A DNA stretch of 64,000 nt from Streptomyces sp. NK08204. GTDB lineage: Bacteria; Actinomycetota; Actinomycetes; Streptomycetales; Streptomycetaceae. Shown here one piece after another: positions 42,947 to 52,511 of this stretch. Below the pieces are notes generated by a model. The model was not told where the DNA came from and ran no database searches. It saw only the letters and a program-made list of their open reading frames with translations. The DNA lies in contig NZ_JAINVF010000006.1 in NCBI RefSeq assembly GCF_020400585.1, positions 124,001-188,000 on the forward strand, given 5' to 3'. The position numbers were made by a program, and so were the translations under genes. Positions within the stretch are counted from its first letter, which is position 1. Every line of letters begins with the position of its first letter.

Positions 42947-43552
42947 TCAGCTGCCGGTGCCCGCCTTGCCCCAGTCCGGACCCGCCCGGTCCCAGGCCTG
43001 GTCCCAACGCGCATACCTGCGGCGGACCATGCGCCATACGGCCAGGCGCCGCCCGACCTCGACCAGGCCCGCGGTCATCAGGGCCGCGCCGAGCCCGGCG
43101 AGCACCGCGTGTGCCGTCGCCGTCGCGGAGTCCAGCGGGCGAGTCGTTATTCGGCCGTGTCCGTCCGTCCAGAGTCTGAAACGGTCGCCGTGGTGCGGGG
43201 ACTTGAGGCGCGTCAGGGCCGGCCCGTGCCGTCGGGTGCCGTCCGGTCCCGTCCAGTCGGCGACGACGCGGCGGCGGGACTCGTGCACGGTGGGGGTGTC
43301 GGGGTCGGTGTCCAGCGGAGCGGCGCCCAGGTCACGCACCACCGTGGCCGTGACGAGGTGCCGGGAGTGATGCTGCTGCCGCGCGGACCGCTGCAGCGAG
43401 TCCTGCGCGGCGGCGCCGACCAGAGAGCCTGTCACCGGCGCGGCCACGGCGATCAGCACCAGGGCCACGAGGGCGACCCAGGCCTCGGCCAGATCCGTCG
43501 CACGACGCAGCGGATTGTGCCGCCAGCGCCACAGACCCGTCACTGCCCGCAC
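42947..43552 (-). CDS. Rv1733c-like double-span membrane protein
   Basis: 201 residues with the actinobacterial Rv1733c pattern: basic N-terminus LWRWRHNPLRRATDLAEAW, TM1 VALVALVLIAVAAPVTGSLVG, an extracytoplasmic domain (LVTATVVRDLGAAPLD, RRVVADWTGPDGTRRHG, KSPHHGDRFRLWTD), TM2 AHAVLAGLGAALMTAGLVEVGRRL, and a basic tail. The mycobacterial namesake is a dormancy-associated antigen of unknown function. GTG 43552 is preferred over 43561 because GGAAGGGGGG (43561-43570) then lies 9 or more bases upstream; the longer start would overlap it. Confidence 0.8.
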   Translation of the reverse strand: MRAVTGLWRWRHNPLRRATDLAEAWVALVALVLIAVAAPVTGSLVGAAAQDSLQRSARQQHHSRHLVTATVVRDLGAAPLDTDPDTPTVHESRRRVVADWTGPDGTRRHGPALTRLKSPHHGDRFRLWTDGHGRITTRPLDSATATAHAVLAGLGAALMTAGLVEVGRRLAVWRMVRRRYARWDQAWDRAGPDWGKAGTGS

Positions 43553-43793
43553 GTATCCCACCCCCCTTCCGCTCCGGGCCGGCCCCCCGGCGTGCGCCTT
43601 CGGCCCGGTCCGGAGAGAGCGACGTCACGCCCGACCGGGACCTCTCACGAATTTCTCACACGTCCCAACGATGGGGACCCGGCACCCGGTTCCCCGTTCG
43701 CGCACCGAGTTGGGGGATTGTGGGGTGCCGGCGTGATCGTGCCCGTGGTCGTGCTCCGGCGCTCCGCTGCCAGGAGGCCGTGCGCCCCGAGCT

Positions 43794-44618
43794 CTACCGG
43801 AGCACCCGCACCGGGTCGCCGACCCGGACCGTGCCGGGGGACAGGGGCACCAGGCACTGTCCGAATATCAGCCGCCCGCCGATGGCGCGGTGCCGTGCCA
43901 GCGTGTGCAGGGGTTCCCGGCCACGCACCGCCAAGTCCTGGTCGGTGGTCGTCACGACGCAGCGCCCGGCCGGCTTGGCGACCCGGAAGACCACCTCACC
44001 CACGGCGATGCGCGACCAGTTGTCCTCCGCCCAGGGCTCGGTGCCCTCGACGACCATGTTCGGCCGGAAACGGTTCATGGGCAGCGGGCCCTCGGCCGCG
44101 TTCCTGCCGTCGGCTATCCGGGAGTTCAAGTCGGCCAGTGAGGCGAGCGTGGTGACGAGGAGTGGGTAGCCGTCGGCGAAACTGACGGTCTCACCGGGCA
44201 GCGCGTACGCGGGATCGACCGGACGGCGCGTGGCCGGATCGTCCATGTGGACCAGGCGGACCTCCGCCCCCAGATAGGCGCTGCACCAGGCGTGGGCGGC
44301 CTCGTCCGCCGGCACCGCCTCGACCTTCGTGCCGAAGATGTTCACCGGCACCGTCGGACCCGCATCCGGCACCGGTACCCTCAGCGGCCGGCAACCGGGC
44401 GCCGACAGGACGACGCCGCCGCCGGGCTGTGGCTCGGCGGCGGCGAGCGCGAGACGCGGCTCCTCGCGCTGTGTGACGACCTTTCCCCCGTTGTCGATCA
44501 GCGTCCAGCGCCGGTCCCCGGCCAGGCCCCAGGGCTCCACCACGGCCTCCCGGAGCGCGTGGCTCCGGAACGCCTTGACCGGATGGACGTGGATCGACTG
44601 CAGCTTCGGGTTCTCCAT
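43794..44618 (-). CDS. MOSC-domain molybdenum-cofactor sulfurase-like protein (YcbX/mARC type)
   Basis: 274 residues: the N-terminal MOSC_N beta barrel starts LQSIHVHPVKAFRSHALREAVVEPWGLAGDRRWTLID, and the C-terminal MOSC domain has MNRFRPNMVVEGTEPWAEDNW near 178-198 and AKPAGRCVVTTTDQD near 213-227, with the Cys that in mARC binds molybdenum. Such proteins reduce N-hydroxylated compounds using Moco. It lies 42 bp downstream of the DUF6643 gene on the same strand. Confidence 0.9.
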   Translation of the reverse strand: MENPKLQSIHVHPVKAFRSHALREAVVEPWGLAGDRRWTLIDNGGKVVTQREEPRLALAAAEPQPGGGVVLSAPGCRPLRVPVPDAGPTVPVNIFGTKVEAVPADEAAHAWCSAYLGAEVRLVHMDDPATRRPVDPAYALPGETVSFADGYPLLVTTLASLADLNSRIADGRNAAEGPLPMNRFRPNMVVEGTEPWAEDNWSRIAVGEVVFRVAKPAGRCVVTTTDQDLAVRGREPLHTLARHRAIGGRLIFGQCLVPLSPGTVRVGDPVRVLR

Positions 44619-44660
44619 GGCACCATCGTGCCAGGTGCACGACAGCGGCCGGAGCGCCCG

Positions 44661-45107
44661 TCAGTAACCGCGGTACTGCTGGTTGTTGTACGGGTCCTGG
44701 TAGGGGGGCTGCATGGGGCGCGGCGCGGCGGGGCGCATGGCCTCGTACCCCGTGCCCGCCGCCATCGGACCCGCCGCCGGGCGCTGCTGTGGCGCCTGCG
44801 GGCCGGGGTAGCCGCGGGGCGCGCTCGCCTGCTGCGGGATGTACGCCGTGGGCGCCTGCTGCAGCGGAGAGGGCTGGGGCGGCTGCGGGTAGCCGTAGGC
44901 CGGCACCTGCGGCGACGGGGCCGCCGGGAGCGCAGGAAGCGCCGCCGGCAGGGCGGGCAGGCTGCTGCTCGAGTCGTAGACGGCGGGGACCCGGATCGGG
45001 GCGATCTGCGGGGTACCCCGCTCGGCCACGAGCGAGTCGTAGATCGGAGTGTCCGGGAAGGAGGCGGAGTAGTAGCCGCCACCATAAGTGGAGCGGGGGG
45101 AGGTCAT
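44661..45107 (-). CDS. DUF6643-type Pro/Gln/Tyr-rich protein
   Basis: 148 residues. The start MTSPRSTYGGGYYSASFPDTPIYDSLVAERGTPQIAPIRVP is the conserved head of the Streptomyces DUF6643 family as I remember it. The rest is low complexity, rich in Pro, Gln, Ala and Tyr (PPQPSPLQQAPTAYIPQQA, PYQDPYNNQQYRGY), probably disordered. Function unknown. It is divergent from the TerD protein gene at 45395, sharing a 287-bp intergenic region. Confidence 0.85.
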   Translation of the reverse strand: MTSPRSTYGGGYYSASFPDTPIYDSLVAERGTPQIAPIRVPAVYDSSSSLPALPAALPALPAAPSPQVPAYGYPQPPQPSPLQQAPTAYIPQQASAPRGYPGPQAPQQRPAAGPMAAGTGYEAMRPAAPRPMQPPYQDPYNNQQYRGY

Positions 45108-45394
45108 GGCACATAAGTTAAGCCCACGATGTGCTGGTTGGGGAGACCGATAAGAGGGTTGTTTTCCGTGTCGGCAGGGCCTTGAGATCCCTAATGCGAG
45201 CGAACTCGCCAAAAAGGGACTCCGGTCATCGTTTGGATCGCGTAAATGACGAGTTCCTGTTGGGTTACCGTCGGTTGACCGGCGATCTTTCTGTGCCGCT
45301 CGGGGGAGTTCCCCGCGCTCGGGAATAGGTTGGGCGGGCAGGGACGACCCGGGACTGCCGGGTGCGCCCGGACGCCGAAAGAATGGGGGCGGAC

Positions 45395-46690
45395 ATGTCA
45401 ATGTCGAAGGGGTCCAACACGCCGGTGCCGAGCAGGGCCCTGCGCGTCGAACTGGGCTGGCGTTCCGGACCCGGCGTGCCCGACGCGGATGCCTCGGCAC
45501 TGCTGCTCGCCACCGGAAAGGTCCGCTCCGACGCCGACTTCGTCTTCTACAACCAGCCCGCGCACCCCTCCGGCGCGGTGCGCCACGAGGGCAAGCGCGC
45601 CGCGCAGGACCGGATCACCGACACACTTTTCGTGGACCTCGCGCGCGTGGAGGAGGCGATCGAGCGGGTCGTCCTCGCGGCCTCCGCCGACGGCGGTACC
45701 TTCGGTCAGGTCGCCGGCCTGTACATCGAGGTGACCGACGCGTCCGACGGCACGGTGGTCGCCCGCTTCGACAGTCCCGGCGCCACCCTGGAGACGGCAT
45801 TCGTTCTCGGCGAGTTCTACCGTCGCCAGGGCAGCTGGAAGTTCCGCGCCATAGGGCAGGGTTACAGCAGCGGACTCGAGGGTCTGGCGACCGACTTCGG
45901 GATCACCGTGGATGAGCCCGCGGCCCCGTCCCCGGCGCCGCCCACCGCGCCGCCGGCGCCCGTGCAGCCCCCGGCCGGACCGCTGCTGTCCCCACCGCCT
46001 GCGGGAACACCGCTGCCCCCGCCGCCTCCGGGTGCCACGGCCGTTCCCCTGCCGCCGCCGGTGAGCCTGTCCAAGGTCACCCTCACCAAGGCGGCCCCCT
46101 CCGTCTCGCTCGCCAAGCAGGGCGGCACCTCCGGAGCCATGCGGGTCAACCTCAACTGGCAGATGCGCACACATCTCCCGGGCTGGGGCGGACGCTGGGG
46201 CACCGGACAGCAGAACCTCGACCTCGACCTGTGCGCCCTGTACGAACTCGCCGACGGCCGCAAGGGAGTGGTCCAGGCCCTGGGCAACGCCTTCGGGTCG
46301 CTCGACCGGCCGCCGTACATCCACCTCGACGGCGACGACCGCACCGGAGCCGTGGCGAGCGGTGAGAACCTCACCGTCAACCTCGACCACACCCGCGACT
46401 TCCGGCGCATCCTGATCTTCGTCACCATCTACGAAGGCGCCTCCTCCTTCGCCGACCTGCACGCCACCGTCACCCTCCAGCCCCAGCACGGCGCCGCCAT
46501 CGACTTCTCGCTGGACGAGTGCACGGTGCCGTCCACCGTGTGCGCGCTCGCCCTGATCACCAACACGGGCGGCGACCTGCTGGTCCAGCGCGAGGCGCGG
46601 TACCTCGTGCCCGAACGCGGCGTGAGCCCGCAGCGGACCATGGACCGCGCCTACGGGTGGGGCATGAACTGGACCCCGGGCCGTAAATAG
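45395..46690 (+). CDS. TerD-family protein with two TerD-like domains
   Basis: 431 residues. The first TerD domain (residues about 10-180) has [28 protein letters not shown] and [54 protein letters not shown] Pro-rich linker follows ([16 protein letters not shown] and PLPPPPPG, about 183-230). The second TerD-like domain (about 245-431) has [44 protein letters not shown] and [13 protein letters not shown]. TerD proteins bind calcium and act in tellurite/stress resistance modules. ATG 45395 follows GGGGGCGG. No other ter genes are in the window. Confidence 0.92.
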   Translation: MSMSKGSNTPVPSRALRVELGWRSGPGVPDADASALLLATGKVRSDADFVFYNQPAHPSGAVRHEGKRAAQDRITDTLFVDLARVEEAIERVVLAASADGGTFGQVAGLYIEVTDASDGTVVARFDSPGATLETAFVLGEFYRRQGSWKFRAIGQGYSSGLEGLATDFGITVDEPAAPSPAPPTAPPAPVQPPAGPLLSPPPAGTPLPPPPPGATAVPLPPPVSLSKVTLTKAAPSVSLAKQGGTSGAMRVNLNWQMRTHLPGWGGRWGTGQQNLDLDLCALYELADGRKGVVQALGNAFGSLDRPPYIHLDGDDRTGAVASGENLTVNLDHTRDFRRILIFVTIYEGASSFADLHATVTLQPQHGAAIDFSLDECTVPSTVCALALITNTGGDLLVQREARYLVPERGVSPQRTMDRAYGWGMNWTPGRK

Positions 46691-46722
46691 CGGTACGGGC
46701 CGCTGGGCCGGCGGGCCGCCGG

Positions 46723-47898
46723 TCAGCCCTCGTCGGGCAGGGCGCCGGGACGCGCGTACGTACGGCCCTTCCAGGCCGCCCCGCGTCCCCGGTAGTGCTG
46801 CACGGCGGAGTCGACCGTCATGAGGAGATAGAGGAACGCGGTGAACGGCAGCAGCGGGGCGAGCCGGAGCGGCTGCCGGTAGTAACGCAGCATCGGCACG
46901 TACGTCCCCGTCATCACCGCCCACGCGAGCGCGCCGGCGACCGCCGTCGCCGTGCTGCCCGTGGTCGCGCCCACGACGACCCCGGCGGGCGGCAGCAGGT
47001 ACACCAGTGTGAGCCCGGCGACCGTACCGAGCAGCAGCAGCGGGTTGTGCCGCAACTGCGCGTAGGCGCTGCGCGAGACCATCCGCCGCAGGTCGCCCAG
47101 CCGGGGATACGGCCGCACGCTGTCCACCCGGTCTGCCAGCCCCAGCCAGACGTGCCCTCCGGCGTCCTTCACCGCGCGTGCGAGCGCCACGTCGTCGATG
47201 ACGGCCTGCCGGATGGCGTCCGGGATCCGTGCCGTCGCGGCCATGTCCGCGCGCAGCAGCACGCAGCCGCCCGCTGCTGCCGCCGTGCGCGAGCCCTTCC
47301 GGCCGATCCGGCGGAACGGATACAGCTGAGCGAAGAAATAGACGAAGGCGGGAACCACCAGCCGCTCCCACAGGCTCTCCACCCGCAGCCGTGCCATCTG
47401 CGACACGACGTCGAAGCCTCCGGTGCGGGCCGCCGCCACCAGCTCGCGCAGGCTGTCCGGCGCGTGCGCGATGTCCGCGTCCGTCAGCAGCAGATACTCG
47501 GGCCCGCGCGCGCGTGCCCGTGCGATGCCGTGCCGCACCGCCCACAGCTTGCCCGTCCAGCCCGCGGGCGGCTCGCCGGGGGAGTCCACCGTCAGCGGCA
47601 GCCCGCCGTACCGCCGGGACAGCTCACGGGCCAGCTGCCCGGTGCCGTCGCTGCTCCCGTCGTCCACCAGGAAGACCTCCGCCCGCCCCGGATAGTCCTG
47701 AGCCAGCAGCGAGGGCAGGCTCACGGACAGCACCGCCGCCTCGTCACGGGCCGGGACGACCACACCGACCGAGGGCCACACCTCCGGGTCCCGGCGCGGC
47801 GGCAGTCGCACGTCGGTGCGCCAGAAGAACCCCTGGCACAGCAGCAGCCAGCACCAGGCGGCGAAGGACGCGACGGTCATCCACAGGAGGGCGCTCAC
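46723..47898 (-). CDS. HpnB-like family 2 glycosyltransferase
   Basis: 391 residues. TM1 (LLWMTVASFAAWCWLLLCQGFFW), then a GT2 domain: VGVVVPARDEAAVLSVSLPSLLAQDYPG, VDDGSSDGTGQLA, GWTGKLWAVRHGIA, LLTDADIAHAPDSLRELV (DxD), and acceptor-region DDVALARAVKDAGG. Three C-terminal membrane segments follow. The GWTGKLWAV and AAAGGCVLLRADM phrases match hopanoid-associated HpnB. No hopanoid genes are nearby, so the acceptor is uncertain. The GTG at 47898 starts TM1 and faces the divergent racemase-like gene 57 bp away. Confidence 0.88.
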   Translation of the reverse strand: MSALLWMTVASFAAWCWLLLCQGFFWRTDVRLPPRRDPEVWPSVGVVVPARDEAAVLSVSLPSLLAQDYPGRAEVFLVDDGSSDGTGQLARELSRRYGGLPLTVDSPGEPPAGWTGKLWAVRHGIARARARGPEYLLLTDADIAHAPDSLRELVAAARTGGFDVVSQMARLRVESLWERLVVPAFVYFFAQLYPFRRIGRKGSRTAAAAGGCVLLRADMAATARIPDAIRQAVIDDVALARAVKDAGGHVWLGLADRVDSVRPYPRLGDLRRMVSRSAYAQLRHNPLLLLGTVAGLTLVYLLPPAGVVVGATTGSTATAVAGALAWAVMTGTYVPMLRYYRQPLRLAPLLPFTAFLYLLMTVDSAVQHYRGRGAAWKGRTYARPGALPDEG

Positions 47899-47955
47899 GG
47901 GCGCAGTCTGCCCCACCGGAGGGGTCCACAAGAGCCCATCGTCTATCGTTGCCGG

Positions 47956-48750
47956 GTGAAGATCGCGCTCATGGACTCCGGAATCGGCCTGCTGGCGGCC
48001 ACTGCCGCGGTACGGCGCCTGCGACCCGACGCGGATCTCGTCCTCTCCCTGGACCCCGACGGCATGCCCTGGGGGCCACGCACGCCCGAGGACCTCACCC
48101 GGCGTGCGCTGGTCGTCGCCGAGGCCGCCGCGGCCCGCGAACCCGACGCCCTGATCATCGGCTGCAACACCGCCACGGTGCACGCCCTGCCCGCCATCCG
48201 CGCCCGCCTGGAGCCCGGCATCCCGGTGGTCGGCACGGTCCCGGCCATCAAGCCGGCCGCGGCCGGCGGCGGGCCCGTCGCCATCTGGGCGACCCCCGCC
48301 ACCACCGGCAGCCCGTACCAGCGCGGCCTCATCGAGAAATTCGCCGACGGAGTCAAGGTCACCGAGGTCCCCTGCTGGGGCCTCGCCGAGGCCGTCGAGT
48401 ACGCGGAGGAGACGGCCATCGAGGCCGCGGTCGCCGCGGCGGCCGAACTGACACCGGACGATGTGACGACCGTCGTCCTGGGCTGCACCCATTACGAACT
48501 GGTGGCGGAACGTATCCGCGCAGCCGTGCAGCGCCCCGGCACCGCCCCGCTCGTCCTGCACGGCTCCGCCGGCGCGGTCGCCGCCCAGGCCCTGCGCCGC
48601 ATCGGTGAACAGCCCGCCCCCGACGCCTCCGCCGAGGGCACCCTCACCGTGCTCCTGAGCGGGCGGGAGGGTGAGCTGCCCGAGGCCGCGCTGCACTACG
48701 CCGAAGGACGGCTGCTGCCCGCCGTCACCCCGCTGCCCGACCGGGCGTGA
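47956..48750 (+). CDS. Glutamate/aspartate racemase-like protein
   Basis: 264 residues of the Asp/Glu racemase superfamily. Both catalytic cysteines have MurI-like contexts: ALIIGCNTATVHALPAIR near residue 75 and VVLGCTHYELVAERI near 180. The N-terminal DSGIGLLAATAAVRRLRPDADLVLSLDPDGMPWGPR replaces the usual GG-S and D-ARFPYG of MurI, so it is a divergent paralogue. It may make D-Glu or act on another amino acid. TATCGT seven bases before the GTG suggests a leaderless mRNA. Confidence 0.8.
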   Translation: MKIALMDSGIGLLAATAAVRRLRPDADLVLSLDPDGMPWGPRTPEDLTRRALVVAEAAAAREPDALIIGCNTATVHALPAIRARLEPGIPVVGTVPAIKPAAAGGGPVAIWATPATTGSPYQRGLIEKFADGVKVTEVPCWGLAEAVEYAEETAIEAAVAAAAELTPDDVTTVVLGCTHYELVAERIRAAVQRPGTAPLVLHGSAGAVAAQALRRIGEQPAPDASAEGTLTVLLSGREGELPEAALHYAEGRLLPAVTPLPDRA

Positions 48751-48838
48751 ACCGGTCGGCGACCCCGCTGGGCCGCCCGGAGCAGTCACCCTGTGCGAGC
48801 GCGTATCGGCGCAGGGAAACCTGAGTAACCTCGTAGAC

Positions 48839-49384
48839 ATGGAGGACCACCCCCACGCCGAGGACGCTCCACACCCCGACGTATGGACGGGCCGTGCCAC
48901 CAACCGGGTGCAGTGGCTGCTGGCACTGTTCGGCGCGGCCTGCCTGGCGCTGGGCATCGAACTGGCTGTGAACTCGGCCTGGACCTCGGGCGTCGCCCCG
49001 CTGGTGATGTCCGTCGTGGGCTGCATCGCGGCCGGTCTGCTGGTCCTCTTCGGCACCCTCGCGTTCGTGCACGTCGATCTCAGGCTCGACAGGGAGTCCC
49101 TCGAAGTACGCTGCGGCCACATCGGTGTGCCGCGCCGCCGCATCCCGTTGTCCCAGGTCGCCGGCGCCGACTTCACCGCGCTCGTCACCCCGCGTCACTG
49201 GGGCGGCTGGGGCTACCGGTGGCGCCCCGAGAAGGGCACCGCGGTCGTCGTCCGGCGGGGCGAGGGCGTCGTGCTGCGTCTGTGGGACGGCCACACCTTC
49301 ACGATCACCGTCGACGACGCCGAAGCGGCGGTACGCGCCATCAGGGCCCGGCTGCGGACGATCACCCCGGATGCGGCGCACTGA
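48839..49384 (+). CDS. Two-span membrane protein with PH-like domain
   Basis: 181 residues: TM helices WLLALFGAACLALGIELAV and PLVMSVVGCIAAGLLVLFGTLAF, then a C-terminal beta domain (VDLRLDRESLEVRCGHIGVPRRRIPLSQVAGADFTALV, VVVRRGEGVVLRLWDGHTFTITVDDAEAAV) like bacterial PH or YdbS modules. Function unknown. The ATG follows TAACCT by 7 bases, again leaderless-like. Confidence 0.75.
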   Translation: MEDHPHAEDAPHPDVWTGRATNRVQWLLALFGAACLALGIELAVNSAWTSGVAPLVMSVVGCIAAGLLVLFGTLAFVHVDLRLDRESLEVRCGHIGVPRRRIPLSQVAGADFTALVTPRHWGGWGYRWRPEKGTAVVVRRGEGVVLRLWDGHTFTITVDDAEAAVRAIRARLRTITPDAAH

Positions 49385-49443
49385 ACCGCCCCCGGGGGAG
49401 GCGGTGCGCCTGATCGCCTCGTGGAGGACGTGACGGGGCACTC

Positions 49444-49510
49444 GGGCATGGTGCGCCGGACCGCCTCGGGCATGGCATCCGCATCACCTGGGCATGGTGC
49501 GGCGGGACCG
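49444..49510 (+). repeat. Direct repeat in a convergent intergenic gap
   Basis: GGGCATGGTGCGCCGGACCG (49444-49463) recurs as GGGCATGGTGCGGCGGGACC (49490-49509) with a period of 46 bp; an extra CTCGGGCATGG lies between. It fills most of the gap between the PH-like gene and the O-antigen-ligase-like gene. No function evident. Confidence 0.6.
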
Positions 49511-49528
49511 GGCGCGGCTCGCGCGGCC

Positions 49529-50545
49529 TCAGAGCGGCTGCTCCACGCCCTCGCCCGCCCACGATCGCGCGGTCGCCCACCCGGCCAGAAGCCCCGCGCC
49601 CGCCGTCACCGTGGGGAAGCTCAGCGCGTTCCCGACCGCCGCGAGCGCGGCCAGGGCCGTCAGGGCCGTGCCCGCCGAGAGGACGACCGGGGTGGAGCGC
49701 GGGCCGCGCCACAGGGCGTAGAGCATCCAGCCGAACGCTGCGGCGAGCAGAAGCACCCCGACGAGCCCCTGCTCGGCGGCCTGCTGGAGCGGGGCCGAGT
49801 GCGGCCTGCCGTCGGGTGTCAGTGACTGCTGCGCGGTGGGGCTCAGTTCCCCGAAGCGTCCGGGGCCGGCGCCCAGGGCGGTGTCCCGGTCCGCAAGGCG
49901 CAGCGCTTCGTGCCACAGCTGCACCCGGTGCCCGGTGAACCGGCTGTCGAGCGCATCGGCGAGGCCGCCGGGCAGGGCGTCGGCGGCGACCGCCCAGATG
50001 GCCCCCGCCATCAGGGCCGCGGCCAGGGCCAGGCCCGCGACACCTGCGCCCCGGTGGGGCATCGCGCCCGCGGCGAGCGAGCACAGCAGGACGACGGCAC
50101 TGGCCGCGCACCCGGCCGTCGATCCCATGACGGCACCCGTCAGCGCGATCCCGGCCGCGAGGACCCTCATGGCGAGCCGCAGCGCCGGCACGGGCGTGGC
50201 CCATGCGGCGCAGCACGCGGCTCCGGTGGCCAGCGTCAGCAGGGCAGCGGTGGCGTCGGCCTGCCCGAGGGGGGCGGCGTAGCGGAGACCGGGAGAGAGA
50301 CCGGGCTCGGCCACGGCGAGGGCGAGCCCGGCCACGGCACCGGCGCAGGGCGCTGCCACCGGTAGCAGCGCCCCGGAGATCCGGCCCGAGGCATAGCCGG
50401 CGGCCACGGCGAGCACCGCGAGCAGCATGCCCTCGGGCCGGCCGTCCCGAGCCGCCGCGGTGATCAGCGACCACCCGGCACAGGACCCGAGCAGGATCAT
50501 GCCGACCCCGTCAGAAACGTTTCGCCTGGCGCCGTCCGTGTTCAT
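49529..50545 (-). CDS. O-antigen ligase-like integral membrane protein
   Basis: 338 residues with nine or ten hydrophobic helices from residue 15 to the C-terminus. The soluble loop near 205-265 has RVQLWHEALRLADRDTALGAGPGRFGELSP and HSAPLQQAAEQGLVGVLLL, the hallmark W-AL--I---P--G-G and H-----AE-G motif of the WaaL/Wzy family. Such proteins join or polymerise lipid-linked glycans at the outer membrane face. In a Gram-positive host it may act on a capsular or wall glycan. Start ATG 50545. Confidence 0.75.
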   Translation of the reverse strand: MNTDGARRNVSDGVGMILLGSCAGWSLITAAARDGRPEGMLLAVLAVAAGYASGRISGALLPVAAPCAGAVAGLALAVAEPGLSPGLRYAAPLGQADATAALLTLATGAACCAAWATPVPALRLAMRVLAAGIALTGAVMGSTAGCAASAVVLLCSLAAGAMPHRGAGVAGLALAAALMAGAIWAVAADALPGGLADALDSRFTGHRVQLWHEALRLADRDTALGAGPGRFGELSPTAQQSLTPDGRPHSAPLQQAAEQGLVGVLLLAAAFGWMLYALWRGPRSTPVVLSAGTALTALAALAAVGNALSFPTVTAGAGLLAGWATARSWAGEGVEQPL

Positions 50546-50829
50546 GCCCACCCCGGCCACGGACCTCGTCCCCGTCGACCCCAACCCGCCGCCCCTCGTA
50601 CCGGTCCCCCGACCTTTCGCAGGCCTCGGCCACGCACCGGGTCCGGCCGTACCGCCGAGGCTCGGCCACACCGTAGCGGCTGATGACCGGTTTGTGGACG
50701 AGTTGCGCAGGAAGGTCGTGATTCCCGCCCCTCGGGGCTCGACCGCCCGGTTCAGGGCTCGCGCCCCCGCTCGGAGGTCGGCCTCGGCCGTGCTGTCGGC
50801 GCCCTGGTCACGCGCCGTACACTCCCCGG

Positions 50830-52443
50830 GTGACCGTCACCGCAACTTCCCTGGACCAGTCGGACCAGCTCACCTCGCAACCCGCGCCCGGCGCGCGCGG
50901 CAACCGTCTGATGCGCCGTCTGGTGCCGGCCGCCGCCTCCGCGCTCTGCGGCGTGCTGCTCTACCTCAGCTTCCCGCCGCGCACCGTGTGGTGGCTGGCC
51001 CTGCCCGCCTTCGCCGGGTTCGCCTGGGTGCTGCGCGGACGCACGTGGAAGGCGGCGCTCGGCCTCGGCTACCTCTTCGGTCTCGGCTTCCTGCTGCCGC
51101 TGCTGGTGTGGACCGGCGTGGAGGTCGGTCCCGGTCCCTGGCTCGCCCTGGCCGCCATCGAGGCGGTCTTCGTCGCTCTGGTCGCGGTGGGCACAACCGC
51201 GGTGTCCCGGCTGCCGGCCTGGCCGGTGTGGGCCGCCGCCGTCTGGACGGCCGGCGAGGCCGTACGCGCGCGCGTACCGTTCCGCGGCTTCCCCTGGGGC
51301 AAGATCGCCTTCGGGCAGGCGGACGGCGTCTTCCTTCCGCTGGCCGCCGTGGGCGGCACGCCCGTGCTCAGCTTCGCGGTCGTCCTGTGCGGGTTCGGTC
51401 TGTACGAGGCAGTGCGGCTGATCGCCGAGCGGCGGAGCGGCCGGGCCGTCCGGCGCGCCACCGCTGCCGCCGCACTGCTCAGCGTGGCCGCGCCGGTGGC
51501 GGGCGCGCTCGCCGCCCGATCGCTGGTGAGCGACAAGGCGGAGGACGGCACCGCGACCGTGGCCGTCATCCAGGGCAACGTGCCGCGCTCCGGGCTGGAG
51601 TTCAGCGCCCAGCGGCGGGCGGTGCTCGACTACCACGCGCGCGAGACACTCAAGCTCGCCGCCGCCGTCAAGGCGGGCAAGGTCGCGAAGCCCGACTACG
51701 TGCTGTGGCCGGAGAACTCCTCCGACATCGACCCGTTCACCAACGCCGACGCCGCCGCGGTGATCGACAGTGCCGCCAAGGCCGTCGGCGTGCCCATCTC
51801 GGTCGGCGGCGTCGTCGAGAAGGACGGCAGGCTGCTCAACGAGCAGATCCTGTGGGACCCGGCCAAGGGGCCGACCCAGACCTACGACAAGCGGCAGATC
51901 CAGCCGTTCGGTGAGTACCTCCCGCTGCGCGGGCTCGTCGGCGCGATCAACAAGAACTGGACCAGCATGGTCCGCCAGGACTTCAGCCGGGGCGGCAAGG
52001 CGGGCGTGTTCGACATCGAAGGCACCAAGGTCGGCCTCGCGACCTGCTACGAGGCCGCCTTCGACTGGGCCGTGCGGGACACCGTCACGCACGGCGCGGA
52101 GATGATCTCCGTGCCCAGCAACAACGCGACGTTCGACCGCAGTGAGATGACGTACCAGCAGCTCGCCATGTCCCGGGTCCGCGCCGTCGAGCACAGCCGG
52201 ACCGTCACCGTGCCGGTGACCAGCGGGGTCAGCGCGTTCATCATGCCCGACGGGCGGATCACCCAGAAGACCGGTATGTTCGTGCCCGCCTACCTCGTCC
52301 AGAAGGTGCCGCTGCGCACTTCGAAGACGCCCGCCACCCAGCTGGGCGTCCTGCCGGAGATCGCCCTGCTCCTGGTCGCCGCGGGCGGCATCGGCTGGGC
52401 GATCGGGTCAGGCGTGCGCGGCCGGCGCGCGGGTGGCGCGTAG
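50830..52443 (+). CDS. lnt: Apolipoprotein N-acyltransferase
   Basis: 537 residues. Residues 35-240 hold about six membrane helices; residues 245-490 are the carbon-nitrogen hydrolase domain with Glu-Lys-Cys triad members in VLWPENSSDIDP (E near 297), TYDKRQIQPFGEYLPLR (K near 355) and GLATCYEAAFDWAVRDT (C near 408). It adds the third acyl chain to the N-terminal Cys of lipoproteins outside the membrane. Streptomyces carry Lnt homologues despite being Gram-positive. GTG start; a TACACT -10-like box lies 6 bp upstream. Confidence 0.92.
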   Translation: MTVTATSLDQSDQLTSQPAPGARGNRLMRRLVPAAASALCGVLLYLSFPPRTVWWLALPAFAGFAWVLRGRTWKAALGLGYLFGLGFLLPLLVWTGVEVGPGPWLALAAIEAVFVALVAVGTTAVSRLPAWPVWAAAVWTAGEAVRARVPFRGFPWGKIAFGQADGVFLPLAAVGGTPVLSFAVVLCGFGLYEAVRLIAERRSGRAVRRATAAAALLSVAAPVAGALAARSLVSDKAEDGTATVAVIQGNVPRSGLEFSAQRRAVLDYHARETLKLAAAVKAGKVAKPDYVLWPENSSDIDPFTNADAAAVIDSAAKAVGVPISVGGVVEKDGRLLNEQILWDPAKGPTQTYDKRQIQPFGEYLPLRGLVGAINKNWTSMVRQDFSRGGKAGVFDIEGTKVGLATCYEAAFDWAVRDTVTHGAEMISVPSNNATFDRSEMTYQQLAMSRVRAVEHSRTVTVPVTSGVSAFIMPDGRITQKTGMFVPAYLVQKVPLRTSKTPATQLGVLPEIALLLVAAGGIGWAIGSGVRGRRAGGA

Positions 52444-52511
52444 CCGTACGACCGTCGTACGCCCCCTGAATCGGCGAAGGTTGCGTGGACCGGCCGGTTA
52501 GGGTCGGACGC

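Noticed and set aside
45395..46690. Tellurite-resistance (ter) operon
   Set aside because: Only one TerD-family gene is present; no TerC, TerZ or TerB partner.
46723..47898. Hopanoid biosynthesis cluster because of the HpnB-like glycosyltransferase
   Set aside because: No squalene/hopene cyclase, HpnC-E or HpnH genes in the window.
46723..49188. An 821-codon minus-strand frame
   Set aside because: Only the 391-codon glycosyltransferase part is real; the remainder is antisense to the racemase-like and PH-like genes.
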